Below, piece by piece: positions 17,138 through 26,899 of a DNA stretch of 46,825 bases (its first letter is position 1; every line of letters begins with the position of its first letter). The DNA comes from Acidobacteriota bacterium (GTDB taxonomy: Bacteria > Acidobacteriota > Blastocatellia > Chloracidobacteriales > JADJPF01), in NCBI GenBank assembly GCA_016213785.1, contig JACQZQ010000014.1, forward strand, positions 1-46,825. The letters run 5' to 3'. Below the pieces are notes generated by a model that was not told the DNA's origin, made no database searches, and worked only from the letters and a program-made list of their open reading frames with translations. Position numbers and translations under genes: made by a program.

Positions 17138-19090
17138 ATGCTTATTGCAGATCGTTTTGAAATAGAAAAAGAGCTTGGCCGTGGTGGAATAGGTGTTGTT
17201 TATAAAGCTATTGATAGAAAAGGAAATAACCGACCTGTAGTAGTTAAAATACTGATGGAACAAAAAGATGATGGAACAAGAGATTGGGTAGAAAGACATT
17301 TCTTAAAAGAAGCCAAGGCCTTAAAACTTATTAATCATCCTGGAGTTGTTCAGTTAATAGATGTAGGAAAAACTTCTGATGATAAAGCCTTTTTTGCTAT
17401 GGAGTATGTAAACGGTTATGATTTGCGTTCGCAAATAGACCCTAAAAAAGGCTTAATAGGTGATTATGAACGAGTAGCTAGAATTATGAATGAGCTTTGT
17501 GATGCTATTAGCGCAGCACATGAAAAGGGAATTTATCATCGTGACTTAAAACCTGAAAATGTTATGTTACAAAAACCTAAAACATTTGCTGATGATGAAC
17601 AGGTTAAAGTAATTGATTTTGGTATTGCTACAGTAAAAGAGTCTTTTGATGAGAAAACAAAAACTACTCAACTACTTGCAGGAAGTATTCACTATATGGC
17701 ACCAGAACAGTTAGAAAATCGCCCTTCTGCAAGTAGTGATATTTATTCTCTCGGAGCCATTGCTTATGAGCTAGTTACAGGGCGACCTCCATTTATGCCA
17801 GAAGCACAAAGTTATGTTGTTGCAATAGTTCAGTTAATGCAAATGCAAAAAGATGGCGTAAGAATAAAACCAAAAGATTTACGTCCAAGTTTACCAGAAC
17901 AAGCACAGGTAATAATTCTTAAGGCACTTGCCTTTAACCCTGAGGATCGCTATAAGGTGGCAAGAAATTTTGGCAATGATTTAGCAAAAGCTTTAACAAA
18001 TGATTGGGATGATGAAGATAGAGCTACTACATTTATAAAAGAAACAAATGAAATAAGAAAACAACAAACCTATATTACTGAAAAATCTTTTGAAAAAGAA
18101 AAGACATTAATAGAAATCCCAGTAACTAAAGTAATAGATGAGGCTAAAGTATCTAATATTAGCTCAAATGACACCAAAACCTTTTCCTCTTCCTCCGAAA
18201 CTCTTGAGCCTATTGTTAGAAAAAATATTACCGAAGTTCAATTTTCTGGAGAAGATACAAAAAACACTCTTATAAAGCATACAAGTACTGAAAATACTGA
18301 AAATACTGAAAATACTGAAAATACTAATTCCAACGCTAACAAAATTGAGAAACAATTAGAAATTTTATCAGATAAAGTAAAAGAAAATACTAAAGGGCAA
18401 AACTCAGCAATAAATAAGCTATTTATATTAGGAATAGTAATTATTAGTATTTTAACTTTTTTAGCTTCTTATAAAGTCTTTTTTAATCAAGAAAATAAAG
18501 CAATTATTACAAATAATAATACCCCTCTCATAAATACTAGCACTAAAGAGAAAACTCTATCATATTGGATGCTTTGGTCTCCAAGTGATAAAAAAACACA
18601 ACCGCCAATTAGGTTAACAGATGAGATCAATGAGGATGTGTTTTTTAAGGAAAATGATGTAATAGAATTTTTTATAAATAGCCCTGGAGATGGTTATTTA
18701 TACATAATCCATGAAGGAGAAGAATTAGGTGAAAAAGGTAATTATACTATTCTTTTTCCTTCTCCAAATAACTCAAATACAAAAGTAGCACTTAGTGAAC
18801 TAATTTCTAAGAAAGTAATAACTTCTGGTAGAGATAAAGTGGAAAAAGTTTGGATGATTTGGACAAGTAAGCAGATTTTGGGGCTAGAACAAGCTTTTAT
18901 TCAGTGGAAAGGAAAAGATGATTTAAGTGAAATAAAGGACGAGAAACAGGAACTAGCCTTAAAGGAATTATTAAATAAAAGTCCTATGCTAGAAGGTATT
19001 ACTATAGAAAAAGATGAAGTAAATAAAAAGATGAAAGTTATAAGTAGTAAAGATCCATTGATCTATTATTTTATTTTAAGAAGAAAATAG
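17138..19090 (+). CDS. Membrane Ser/Thr protein kinase with extracytoplasmic DUF4384 domain
   Basis: A 650-residue PknB-type kinase. The kinase domain at residues 7-275 has GRGGIGVVYKA, VVVKI, HRDLKPEN, DFGIA and APEQ, so it should be active. Residues 290-425 are a low-complexity linker with a TEN repeat. One transmembrane helix at about 427-449 (LFILGIVIISILTF) is followed by a DUF4384 domain (YWMLWSPSDKK, FFINSPGDGYLYIIHEG, ILFPSPNN), which should lie outside the cytoplasm. AAGGA nine bases upstream supports the start. It is divergent from the receiver-containing kinase and is closed by a hairpin. A second DUF4384 protein, without kinase, lies at 39495. The ligand of DUF4384 is unknown to me. 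Confidence 0.85.
   Translation: MLIADRFEIEKELGRGGIGVVYKAIDRKGNNRPVVVKILMEQKDDGTRDWVERHFLKEAKALKLINHPGVVQLIDVGKTSDDKAFFAMEYVNGYDLRSQIDPKKGLIGDYERVARIMNELCDAISAAHEKGIYHRDLKPENVMLQKPKTFADDEQVKVIDFGIATVKESFDEKTKTTQLLAGSIHYMAPEQLENRPSASSDIYSLGAIAYELVTGRPPFMPEAQSYVVAIVQLMQMQKDGVRIKPKDLRPSLPEQAQVIILKALAFNPEDRYKVARNFGNDLAKALTNDWDDEDRATTFIKETNEIRKQQTYITEKSFEKEKTLIEIPVTKVIDEAKVSNISSNDTKTFSSSSETLEPIVRKNITEVQFSGEDTKNTLIKHTSTENTENTENTENTNSNANKIEKQLEILSDKVKENTKGQNSAINKLFILGIVIISILTFLASYKVFFNQENKAIITNNNTPLINTSTKEKTLSYWMLWSPSDKKTQPPIRLTDEINEDVFFKENDVIEFFINSPGDGYLYIIHEGEELGEKGNYTILFPSPNNSNTKVALSELISKKVITSGRDKVEKVWMIWTSKQILGLEQAFIQWKGKDDLSEIKDEKQELALKELLNKSPMLEGITIEKDEVNKKMKVISSKDPLIYYFILRRK
18287..18325 (+). 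repeat. 9-bp tandem repeat coding for TEN units
   Basis: Four exact copies of ACTGAAAAT plus a further ACT, in frame inside the kinase linker, coding for Thr-Glu-Asn units. Copy number may vary between strains and change linker length without shifting the frame. Confidence 0.9.
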
Positions 19091-19105
19091 TAAGTTTTAG
19101 TATTA

Positions 19106-19139
19106 AGCTTAAAGCCCAGTATTTACTGGGCTTTAAGCT
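19106..19139. terminator. Hairpin between convergent kinase and yqeY genes
   Basis: Perfect 16-base inverted arms (19106-19121 and 19124-19139) separated by TT. The flanks are AT-rich but lack a long T-run, so termination efficiency is uncertain. Its position between convergent genes favours a shared bidirectional terminator. Confidence 0.7.
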
Positions 19140-19145
19140 GCTTAA

Positions 19146-19595
19146 TTAAACGCCTAAATGTTTTTTTACCATAGCATTAACTACTTTACCATCAACAGTT
19201 TTACCAGCAAATTTACCCATAACAACTTTCATTACATTACCAATATCTTTAGGGCTTTTTGCTCCAACTTCATCGATAGTCTTTAGTACTGCGGTTTCGA
19301 TTTCTGACTCACTAAGAGCAGCAGGTAAATAAGCCTCAATAACTTTAATTTCATTAAGTTCTTTATCTGCTAGATCTTGGCGATTGCCTTTTACATATTG
19401 ATCTGCTGCATCACGTCGCTGTTTTACAAGAGTACTTAAGGTTTTAATTGCTTCAGCGTCGCTAGGCGGATGTCCTAGATCAATTTCTTGATTTTTCAGT
19501 GCTGATTTCACCATTCTTAACGTATCTAGGCGAAATTGTTCTTTTGCTTTCATTGCTTGGGTTAAATCTTTAACGATTTGTTCCATTAACGACAT
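19146..19595 (-). CDS. yqeY: GatB/YqeY-domain protein
   Basis: A 149-residue protein with the whole YqeY pattern: MKAKEQFRLDTLRMVKSALKNQ near the N-terminus, RRDAADQY in the middle, IEAYLP, and a C-terminal GKTVDGK.VNAMVKKHL. The domain is related to the tail domain of the GatB subunit of tRNA amidotransferase; the function of the free-standing protein is not settled. AGGAG precedes the start. It is transcribed alone, divergent from rimP. Confidence 0.93.
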   Translation of the reverse strand: MSLMEQIVKDLTQAMKAKEQFRLDTLRMVKSALKNQEIDLGHPPSDAEAIKTLSTLVKQRRDAADQYVKGNRQDLADKELNEIKVIEAYLPAALSESEIETAVLKTIDEVGAKSPKDIGNVMKVVMGKFAGKTVDGKVVNAMVKKHLGV

Positions 19596-19904
19596 TACTT
19601 TACTCCTAAGAGAATTATCTTGATTTATTTACTTTATTTTCTTTATCTACCAACAAATTATTGCCAAACAAACCTTACAAAATTTACTTAAAAAATGTTA
19701 TGTTTTTTGTAATTATATAGAACTAAAATAGCTAAGTCCAATTTATCAAGACTAGCTTAAGCTTAACTTTATAAAAAGTTTTCTTAACTGTTTTTATAAT
19801 TTGAGTTTAGAAATAAATTATAAAGTTGATTCCAAGCGTGTTATTTAGAAAATACTGCTTGCTTTTAATTAAAACAATTTTTATACTAACAAGCTTGCTT
19901 ATAG

Positions 19905-19938
19905 AAAAAGTGGGCTTTTTGCAAGCCCATTTTTTTTT
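19905..19938 (+). terminator. Leader terminator upstream of rimP-nusA-infB
   Basis: TGGGCTT (19911-19917) pairs with AAGCCCA (19923-19929) around TTTGC and is followed by nine T. The A-run before the stem lengthens it. There is no plus-strand gene upstream, and rimP starts 40 bases later, so this is best read as an attenuator in the operon leader. GCTTGC at 19893-19898 can pair with GCAAGC at 19921-19926, which would break the terminator stem and act as an antiterminator. The rest of the 380-bp gap is AT-rich without other clear signals. Confidence 0.65.
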
Positions 19939-19978
19939 ACAGTTATTATTTTAGGCCTAGAATAGCTAAATTATTAAA

Positions 19979-20491
19979 ATGTCAAAAACAATTGATCCTA
20001 AATTATATTCAGTAATAGAACGAGTTGTTACTGCTGAAGGCTTAGAACTAGTCCATTGTGAGTTTTCTGGAACTGGTAAGTATACTGTACTTCGAATCTA
20101 TATAGATAAGCCCGAAGGCGTAACTCATAAGGATTGTAGCTATATTAGTACCCAATTAGGTATGGTGCTTGATGTTGAGGATTTAATATCCCATCAATAT
20201 CTTTTAGAAGTATCATCTCCTGGAGTAGATCGAGGTTTATATAAAAAAAGCGATTATACTCGTTTTGCTGGACAAAATATTAAGTTAAAACTACAGCAAG
20301 CACTTAATGGTAGAAAGGTTTTTCGGGGACGTTTAGAGGGACTTGAAGAAGAAAAAATAAAATTAACAGATGAAAAAGAAACTCACTTAATTCCTTATGA
20401 ATTAATTGCATCAGCTAATATTGTAACAAATTTAGATGAGCTTTTTCGTCGTGCTAAATCACAGGAAATAAAATTAAGTGAAATGCAATAA
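19979..20491 (+). CDS. rimP: Ribosome maturation factor RimP
   Basis: Assists assembly of the 30S subunit. The 170-residue protein has the two expected parts: an N-terminal domain with IERVVTAEGLELVHCEF and LRIYIDKPEGVTHKDC, the conserved YLLEVSSPGVDRGL block near residue 82, and a C-terminal SH3-like domain. No Shine-Dalgarno is visible before the ATG, so expression may depend on leader structure. It heads the usual rimP-nusA-infB-rbfA order. Confidence 0.95.
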   Translation: MSKTIDPKLYSVIERVVTAEGLELVHCEFSGTGKYTVLRIYIDKPEGVTHKDCSYISTQLGMVLDVEDLISHQYLLEVSSPGVDRGLYKKSDYTRFAGQNIKLKLQQALNGRKVFRGRLEGLEEEKIKLTDEKETHLIPYELIASANIVTNLDELFRRAKSQEIKLSEMQ

Positions 20492-20558
20492 AATGTTAGG
20501 TAATTTACAAGTATTTCTTAAATTTACTATAGAGTAACTTTTAGGGGGAAAGAAACTA

Positions 20559-21896
20559 ATGGCGGTTAGTCTTTTGGCAGAAACGATTGATCAACTCAGT
20601 CGCGAAAAAAATATTGATCCAGACATAATTGTTAGCGCGATGGAAGATGCAGTCGTGATGGCCTCTCGTAAACAATTTAGAACTAAAGAAGATCTACATG
20701 CTCTTTATAATCGTGACAGCGGACTAATAGAACTCTATGCTGTTAAAAGAGTTGTATCTCAAGTTGTTAATCCAGACCTAGAAATTGGTATGAATGAAGC
20801 TCTTGAAGAAGTTGGAGAAGAAGTAGAAATAGGTGATGAACTTCAATTTCCTAGACCTGTAGAAGATTTAGGTAGAATAGCTGCACAGACTGCAAAACAA
20901 ATTATTTTTCAAAAAGTTCGAGAAGCAGAACGTAATAATGTTTACGAAGAATATATTGGTAAAAAAACAGATCTAGTTAATGGATTTATGAAACGTTATG
21001 AACGTGGTAACATCATTGTTGATTTAGGAAAAATTGAGGCCATTTTGCCAAGAGCAGAACAATCACCTGTAGAAAATTTTTCTCAAGGAGAACGAATTAG
21101 AGTTGTTATTCATGACGTTACTAAAGAATCAAAAGGCCCTCAAGTAATAGTTTCAAGAGCTAGTGCAGAACTACTTAAGAGATTATTTGAAATGGAAGTG
21201 CCAGAAATATATGACGGTACTGTTACTATAAAAGCTGCTGTTAGAGAACCAGGTGATAGAGCTAAAATAGCTGTTTCTTCTACAGATCCTGATGTTGATC
21301 CTGTAGGAGCATGTGTGGGAATGAAAGGCTCAAGAGTTCAAGCCATAATTCGCGAACTAAGAGGAGAAAAAATAGATATTATTCAATGGTCTCCTGATCC
21401 AGCAATTTTTGCTGCTAATGCACTTTCTCCTGCAAAAGTAAGTAAAGTACAAGTAACAGATTTTCAGAACCAACAACTAGAAGTAATGGTTGAAGAGTCC
21501 CAACTAAGTCTTGCTATAGGTAAAAGAGGACAAAATGTCCGCTTAGCTGCTAAACTAGTTGGATGGCATATTGATATTCGTAGCGAAGCTGAAATGAAAC
21601 GAGAGGTTGCTATACAAATTGAAGCTCTTATGTCTTCTGCTACAGTACCATTAAATGCAATTGAAGGTATTGATCCAGTTCACTCTGCTAAACTAAAAGA
21701 AGTAGGTATTGAAACCTTAGAACAGTTAGCAAATTGCTCTTCTGATGATATAGCTACTTCCTTAGATGTTAGTTTGGATGAAGCTAACTCATTACTAGAC
21801 TTTGCTCATCAAATCATTAATGCAAAGTCAGAAAAAAATATTGATAACTTAAATCAATCTGTAGCATCAAATTTAGAAAGTAGTAAAACAGAATAA
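20559..21896 (+). CDS. nusA: Transcription termination/antitermination factor NusA
   Basis: Binds RNA polymerase and nascent RNA and affects pausing, termination and antitermination. The 445 residues show the N-terminal polymerase-binding domain (1-130), an S1 domain (near 140-205, [18 protein letters not shown]), two KH domains ([21 protein letters not shown], then [18 protein letters not shown]), and one C-terminal helix-hairpin-helix region ([18 protein letters not shown]). TAGGGGGA about 10 bases upstream supports the start. YlxR and YlxQ genes, often found between nusA and infB, are absent from the 87-bp gap. Confidence 0.96.
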   Translation: MAVSLLAETIDQLSREKNIDPDIIVSAMEDAVVMASRKQFRTKEDLHALYNRDSGLIELYAVKRVVSQVVNPDLEIGMNEALEEVGEEVEIGDELQFPRPVEDLGRIAAQTAKQIIFQKVREAERNNVYEEYIGKKTDLVNGFMKRYERGNIIVDLGKIEAILPRAEQSPVENFSQGERIRVVIHDVTKESKGPQVIVSRASAELLKRLFEMEVPEIYDGTVTIKAAVREPGDRAKIAVSSTDPDVDPVGACVGMKGSRVQAIIRELRGEKIDIIQWSPDPAIFAANALSPAKVSKVQVTDFQNQQLEVMVEESQLSLAIGKRGQNVRLAAKLVGWHIDIRSEAEMKREVAIQIEALMSSATVPLNAIEGIDPVHSAKLKEVGIETLEQLANCSSDDIATSLDVSLDEANSLLDFAHQIINAKSEKNIDNLNQSVASNLESSKTE

Positions 21897-21983
21897 TTTT
21901 GATGTCTAATTATTTAAATTAACTTTAGAATTAATCTTAAGGTTTAGATCTGAAGTGGGTTATACTGATTGAAGGGAGAATGA

Positions 21984-24900
21984 ATGTCAAAAGTTAGAAT
22001 TTATGATTTAGCTAAAGAGCTAAAACTCGATAACAAGAAGGTGATCGAGGAAGTAAGACGTTTTGGATATGACGTTAGCGTGCCTTCTAATTCCGTACCC
22101 CCTGATATTGCAGAGAAAGTGAAAAGTAAGTACTTTCCACAGAAAGCTCAAGTTGTAGAAAGGCGAGTAAAATTAGTTAAGCATCGTGCTGATGAAATAC
22201 TATTAGACCAAACTAGTCAAACTCCTGAAACAATTAATGTTAATACTTCACAAGTACTATCTTCTCAACCTCAATTAGTCAAAAAAATTGTGGGAATAAT
22301 AAAATCTGAGCCAGCTATTTTAAGTGACTCTGTTAATACTAGTGCTCCTGTTAAATCTGCTCCTGCAACAATTAAAGTAATACCAAAGACTGATGTTTCT
22401 ACTTCAGTTACACCATCACACACAAACCAATTTCAAAACAAAACTTCTGTAAGTTCTGCGGCTACTGCTCTAACTCGTGAAAACCGCGAACTAGAAGAAT
22501 CTGTCAAACAAAGAATCGTGAAAATAGAAGCACCAAAAGCAGAAGAATCCGTAGAGATTGTAAAAAATGTTACTTCAGTAGATTCTATCGACCAAGTAGA
22601 ACCTTCTCTACCTACAGAATTAGTAAAAGTAGAAAATTTACAAGAACCTGTCTCTAGTAATGTTGAAGCTGTCTCTACTGTTTCAGAAACAAGTAAAGTA
22701 GAGTTAGTAACACTAGAAGTAAAACAACAAGAGGCTAAAGAAGAAACGGCTCCTAAAGTGGAAGAGAAACAAGATTTAGTTCCTTCTAAAGTGGAAACTA
22801 AACCAGAACCTACTCCTAAAATAGAAGCTAAACCAGAGATCAGTAAACCAGAAGTTAAAGCTACGCCTCCGCCTCCTGTTAGAACAGAGATCAAACCCAT
22901 TATAGTAGACAAACGTAATATTGCTCCTAATACACAAGCTAATGTTGTTAAACCAAAAGCTGTTGAATCTAATAATGTAAGCAATAATACAGTAAATAGA
23001 ACACAGGTAATTCCACTATCTCCAATACCTTCTACTAATACTACTAACCAAAATTTTAATAGAAGACCTGGTGGTGATCAAAATCGCAATCGTCCTAATC
23101 AACAATTTGGAAATCGTAATAACCAAAACAACCAGCAACGCCCTAATCAACAAGGTGGACACTTTAGACAAGGTGGACAACCTTTTAATCAGCAAAATTT
23201 CCAAAATAACCAAAACAGAACACAGGAAGGTTTTTCCCAAAATCAGTTTAATCAACAAAGAAACCAATTTAACCAAGGAAATCAAGCTAATCAATCAAGC
23301 CAAGGAAATCAGGCTAATCAAGGAAATCAAGCTAATCAGGGGCAAAGAAATTTCTCTAAACCAATCGCCCAAGCTCTTAATAGAGTTACTGCTAAACCTG
23401 AAACAAATGAATTTGTTGATGCACAACGCACTACTTATATTCCTCCCCCAGATTCTAGAAAGAAAACACGGCGTACTCCTCCTGTTAATAATCGACCTGT
23501 TCATAATAAAAAAGAAGAACGAGAACTTAGAGAAAAATTACCAAATTTTCAACCCCCTCCAACTACTAGCATAGTACCTAAACCCGTAGTTATAGTACCT
23601 AAAGAGTTAAAACCTATTAAGTTAGTTGAAGGAACAACAGTTAAAGAATTTGCAGAAAAATTAGAAGTTAAACCAAAAGATGTTGTAGCTCTTTTACTTA
23701 GTAAAGGGGTTATGGCTACTATAAACCAAACTCTTAATTCTGAAGTTGTTAAAGAGATAGGTAAAGATTTTGGCTATGAAGTCTCTTTTGTTGATTTTGA
23801 AGAAATGACAACAGAAACAGAGTTTGAAGAAGGGTCTGATAGAGGGGAAGAACTAGAGACTCGTGCACCTGTTGTTACTGTAATGGGTCACGTTGATCAT
23901 GGTAAAACTAGTTTGCTAGACGCTATACGTAAAACACGAGTTGCAGAAGGTGAAGCAGGTGGAATTACTCAACATATTGGAGCTTATAGTGTTTATGTTA
24001 ATGACCCTGATGACTCTTCTAAAAAACGAAGAGTTGTTTTCCTAGATACACCAGGCCACGAAGCTTTTACTATGATGAGAGCTAGAGGTGCTAAAGTAAC
24101 AGACGTTGTAGTTCTAGTAGTTGCTGCTGATGATGGAGTTATGCCCCAAACCGTTGAAGCTATTGAACACGCAAAAGCAGCAGGTGTTCAAATAGTAGTA
24201 GCAATTAATAAAATTGATAAGCCTCAAGCCCAACCAGATAGAGTAAAACAAGCGTTATCAGATTATGGCCTAGTGTGGGATGGCTGGGGCGGCGATACAG
24301 TAATGGTAGAAGTTTCTGCTAAACATAGAATTAACCTTAATGGTTTACTAGAAATGATTCTGCTTTCTGCTGATATTTTAGACTTAAAAGGTGATGCTAA
24401 ACGCCTTGGCTCAGGTGTTGTGTTAGAAGCTAAATTAGATAAGGGTCGTGGGTCTGTTGCAACTGTACTGGTTCAAACAGGAACTCTTAGAGTTGGAGAT
24501 CCTGTTATTGCAGGAATGTTTTTTGGCCGTGTGCGTGCAATGTTTGATGAAACTGGAAAACCAGTTCAAACGGCTGGCCCTGTTACACCTGTAGAAGTTC
24601 TTGGACTCCAAGGGGTTCCATCGGCAGGCGATCAGTTCCAGGCTGTTAATGATATTGCTAAAGCACAACAAATTACTATGCTTCGGCAGTCAAAGAAACG
24701 TATGCTAGAACTTTCACGTAGTTCAGCACAAAAACTAGAAGATCTATTTAATGCTGTTCAAGCAGGCAAACTAAAAGAACTGCTTGTTATTCTTAAAGCT
24801 GACGTTCAAGGTTCAGTAGAAGTGTTAAAAGATACTCTACAAAAACTCTCTACAGAGAAAATAAAAGTACGGGTTATTCGTAGTGGTGTAGGTGCAATTA

Positions 24901-25403
24901 CTGAATCTGATGTTCTTTTAGCTAGTGCTAGCAACGACATGGCACATACAGCAGTAATTATAGGTTTTAATGTTCGCCCAGAACAACGAGCAGAAGAAAT
25001 TGCTCGTACAGAAAAGGTTGATATTCGTCAACATTCTATAATATATAAGGTTGAAGAAGAAATCCGTAATGCTATGATAGGTATGCTAGAGGCTACCCTT
25101 AAGGAAGTTCCTTTAGGCAAAGCAGAAATACGCCAAATTATTAAAATTCCTAAATATGGCAATATTGCTGGTGTAATGGTAACAGAAGGTATTGTTAAGC
25201 GTACTGGTAAAGTTAGATTAATACGGGATAGTGTGTTAATCCATGAAGGTCAAATTTCCAGTTTGCGTCGTTTTAAGGATGATGTTTCAGAGGTAAAACA
25301 AGGGTTTGAATGTGGTATTGGAGTAGATAAATATCCAGATATAAAGATAGGAGATATTCTAGAAGTCTATACTACAGAAAAAGTTACCCCAACAGAGCTT
25401 TAA
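21984..25403 (+). CDS. infB: Translation initiation factor IF-2 with an N/Q-rich linker
   Basis: GTPase that brings initiator tRNA to the 30S subunit. 1139 residues, longer than most. The N-terminus has an IF2_N module ([20 protein letters not shown]). Residues about 60-530 are low-complexity: first a Val/Glu/Lys/Pro region with [12 protein letters not shown]-type repeats, then a Gly/Asn/Gln/Arg region (about 350-457) with GNQANQ repeats. A second IF2_N module follows near 550. The GTPase has GHVDHGKTS (near 634), DTPGHEAF (near 688) and NKID (near 742); domains II to IV follow to the C-terminus ([19 protein letters not shown]). GGGAG lies just before the ATG. Confidence 0.97.
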   Translation: MSKVRIYDLAKELKLDNKKVIEEVRRFGYDVSVPSNSVPPDIAEKVKSKYFPQKAQVVERRVKLVKHRADEILLDQTSQTPETINVNTSQVLSSQPQLVKKIVGIIKSEPAILSDSVNTSAPVKSAPATIKVIPKTDVSTSVTPSHTNQFQNKTSVSSAATALTRENRELEESVKQRIVKIEAPKAEESVEIVKNVTSVDSIDQVEPSLPTELVKVENLQEPVSSNVEAVSTVSETSKVELVTLEVKQQEAKEETAPKVEEKQDLVPSKVETKPEPTPKIEAKPEISKPEVKATPPPPVRTEIKPIIVDKRNIAPNTQANVVKPKAVESNNVSNNTVNRTQVIPLSPIPSTNTTNQNFNRRPGGDQNRNRPNQQFGNRNNQNNQQRPNQQGGHFRQGGQPFNQQNFQNNQNRTQEGFSQNQFNQQRNQFNQGNQANQSSQGNQANQGNQANQGQRNFSKPIAQALNRVTAKPETNEFVDAQRTTYIPPPDSRKKTRRTPPVNNRPVHNKKEERELREKLPNFQPPPTTSIVPKPVVIVPKELKPIKLVEGTTVKEFAEKLEVKPKDVVALLLSKGVMATINQTLNSEVVKEIGKDFGYEVSFVDFEEMTTETEFEEGSDRGEELETRAPVVTVMGHVDHGKTSLLDAIRKTRVAEGEAGGITQHIGAYSVYVNDPDDSSKKRRVVFLDTPGHEAFTMMRARGAKVTDVVVLVVAADDGVMPQTVEAIEHAKAAGVQIVVAINKIDKPQAQPDRVKQALSDYGLVWDGWGGDTVMVEVSAKHRINLNGLLEMILLSADILDLKGDAKRLGSGVVLEAKLDKGRGSVATVLVQTGTLRVGDPVIAGMFFGRVRAMFDETGKPVQTAGPVTPVEVLGLQGVPSAGDQFQAVNDIAKAQQITMLRQSKKRMLELSRSSAQKLEDLFNAVQAGKLKELLVILKADVQGSVEVLKDTLQKLSTEKIKVRVIRSGVGAITESDVLLASASNDMAHTAVIIGFNVRPEQRAEEIARTEKVDIRQHSIIYKVEEEIRNAMIGMLEATLKEVPLGKAEIRQIIKIPKYGNIAGVMVTEGIVKRTGKVRLIRDSVLIHEGQISSLRRFKDDVSEVKQGFECGIGVDKYPDIKIGDILEVYTTEKVTPTEL

Positions 25404-25470
25404 CCTAAATATTTTAAATATACTTAAGTTAAATTCTTAAAGGTAAAATTACATCATTAGGAGTAATTTG

Positions 25471-25827
25471 ATGTCTTGGAACCGTACAGAACGTTTAACT
25501 GAAACTGTTAGACAAGAAATCAGTGGAATTATTGAATATGAGCTAGTTGATGAGCGTATTGGCGAACCTAAAGTTACTGAAGTAAAAGTAAGTTCAGATT
25601 TACGTAATGCTACTGTATATGTAGATATAGATGGAGGCACTGAGCAAATAAAAGAATCGCTTAATGCTCTTCGTCATGCAGCAGGTTTTATTCGTCACCA
25701 ATTATCTTTACGTATACAACTAAAACGTGTACCAGAGCTTTTTTTTCAATATGATGATAGTAGAAAAAAAGCTGCACGTATTGAACAACTGTTAGGAGAG
25801 GAGATAGAAAAGGAGCAAAACTTGTAA
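25471..25827 (+). CDS. rbfA: Ribosome-binding factor A
   Basis: Helps mature the 30S subunit and 16S rRNA 5' end. 118 residues with the single KH-like fold signature: RLTETVRQEISGIIEYEL, VTEVKVSSDLRNATVYVDI, LRHAAGFIRHQLSLRIQLKRVPEL. The ATG at 25471 has AGGAG seven bases upstream; an in-frame TTG directly before it is less likely. It follows infB in the usual order. The last codons overlap the left arm of a terminator. Confidence 0.95.
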   Translation: MSWNRTERLTETVRQEISGIIEYELVDERIGEPKVTEVKVSSDLRNATVYVDIDGGTEQIKESLNALRHAAGFIRHQLSLRIQLKRVPELFFQYDDSRKKAARIEQLLGEEIEKEQNL

Positions 25828-25845
25828 TTTTGCTCCTTTTCTTTT
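25808..25845 (+). terminator. Terminator overlapping the rbfA stop codon
   Basis: Perfect 13-bp stem AAAAGGAGCAAAA / TTTTGCTCCTTTT with a 7-base loop that contains the rbfA stop codon, followed by CTTTTA. It ends about 5 bases before the nrnA start, so transcription into nrnA would need readthrough. The right arm holds CTCC where a GGAG would be expected for nrnA. Confidence 0.8.
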
Positions 25846-25849
25846 ATAG

Positions 25850-26830
25850 ATGTTAAGTCAAGTTGTTGAGCTTATTGAATCTAAACGCCGCTTTTGTATC
25901 ACTTCTCATATTCGCCCAGATGGAGATAGTCTTGGATCTTCTTTAGCCCTTTATTGGACGTTGAAAAACTTAGATAAAGATGTTGATGTAATAATGAGGG
26001 ATAATGTTCCGCATTCTTATCGTGAACTTCCTGGTGCTGATGAGGTGATTAAGTCTCCCAAAGTGCCTGATGGCTATGATGCTGCTTTTGTAATAGAGTG
26101 TAGCGATATAGATCGACCTGGTTTAATAGATTTAGATAAACAATTTGTTGTTAATATTGACCATCATAGTACTACAGCTTTATTTGGGCATATAAATTGG
26201 ATTGATGCTACAGCTTCAGCTGTAGGAGAAATGATTTATAATCTTTGTAAAGCTTTAGGAGTGGCTGTTAATCAACAAATTGCTGAATGTGTCTATACTG
26301 CTTTACTTACTGATACAGGCTCTTTTCATTTTTCTAATACTACTGAGCGTACTTTTAAGATTGCCTCAGAACTTGTTCGACGTGGTGTAAAACCTGCACA
26401 AATTTCTCAAGCCCTCTTTTATTCTTACCCTTTTAGTAAAATTAAAGTCTTAGGAATGGTTTTATCTAGCTTAAAACGCGATGAGACAGGTAGAATCGCT
26501 TTAATGAATGTTACTCAAGATACTCTAGCACAGGCAAATGCTTCAGAAGAAGATTTAGATGGTATTGTTAACTATCCTCTAGCTGTAGAAGAAATAGAAG
26601 TGGTGGGATTTTTTAAGGAAATATCTCCAGGTGTTTATCGTACCAGCTTACGCTCAAAAGGTAATGCAAATGTAGCCCGTGTTACAGAAAAATTTGGAGG
26701 TGGCGGACATCGCAATGCTGCTGGATGTACAATTAAAGGGAATTTACCAGAAATAGAAAATCAAGTGGTTGAGTATTTACAAGAGGCTTTAGGTATTGTG
26801 CCTATTAGCACTATTTCAGATGCTTTATAG
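25850..26830 (+). CDS. nrnA: DHH/DHHA1 phosphoesterase, NrnA-like
   Basis: Predicted nanoRNase / 3'-phosphoadenosine-5'-phosphate phosphatase that degrades very short RNAs. 326 residues with the metal-binding motifs of the DHH family: SHIRPDGDSLGS (near 20-31), the Asp of VIECSD, NIDHHST (near 102), and TDTGSFHF; the C-terminal DHHA1 domain has FGGGGHRNAAGC (near 285). The start ATG follows a terminator and has no Shine-Dalgarno. nrnA after rbfA is a common arrangement. A bidirectional terminator follows. Confidence 0.93.
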   Translation: MLSQVVELIESKRRFCITSHIRPDGDSLGSSLALYWTLKNLDKDVDVIMRDNVPHSYRELPGADEVIKSPKVPDGYDAAFVIECSDIDRPGLIDLDKQFVVNIDHHSTTALFGHINWIDATASAVGEMIYNLCKALGVAVNQQIAECVYTALLTDTGSFHFSNTTERTFKIASELVRRGVKPAQISQALFYSYPFSKIKVLGMVLSSLKRDETGRIALMNVTQDTLAQANASEEDLDGIVNYPLAVEEIEVVGFFKEISPGVYRTSLRSKGNANVARVTEKFGGGGHRNAAGCTIKGNLPEIENQVVEYLQEALGIVPISTISDAL

Positions 26831-26852
26831 ATTTAGATGAAATTTGGTAAAT

Positions 26853-26881
26853 AAAAAAGGGGCTTAAAATGCCCCTTTTTT
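26853..26881. terminator. Bidirectional terminator after nrnA
   Basis: AAAAAAGGGGC pairs with GCCCCTTTTTT around TTAAAAT. T-runs on both strands mean it can serve nrnA and the convergent peptidoglycan-binding gene. Confidence 0.92.
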
Positions 26882-26899
26882 ACTTAGATATTGTTAATT

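Noticed and set aside
22433-22984. A 183-codon minus-strand frame inside infB
   Set aside because: It is a Ser/Thr/Leu-rich shadow of the low-complexity IF-2 linker, which is clearly coding on the plus strand.
23071-23574. A 167-codon plus-strand frame overlapping infB in another frame
   Set aside because: Ile/Lys/Leu-rich repeat content mirrors the N/Q-rich DNA repeats of infB; no independent signals.
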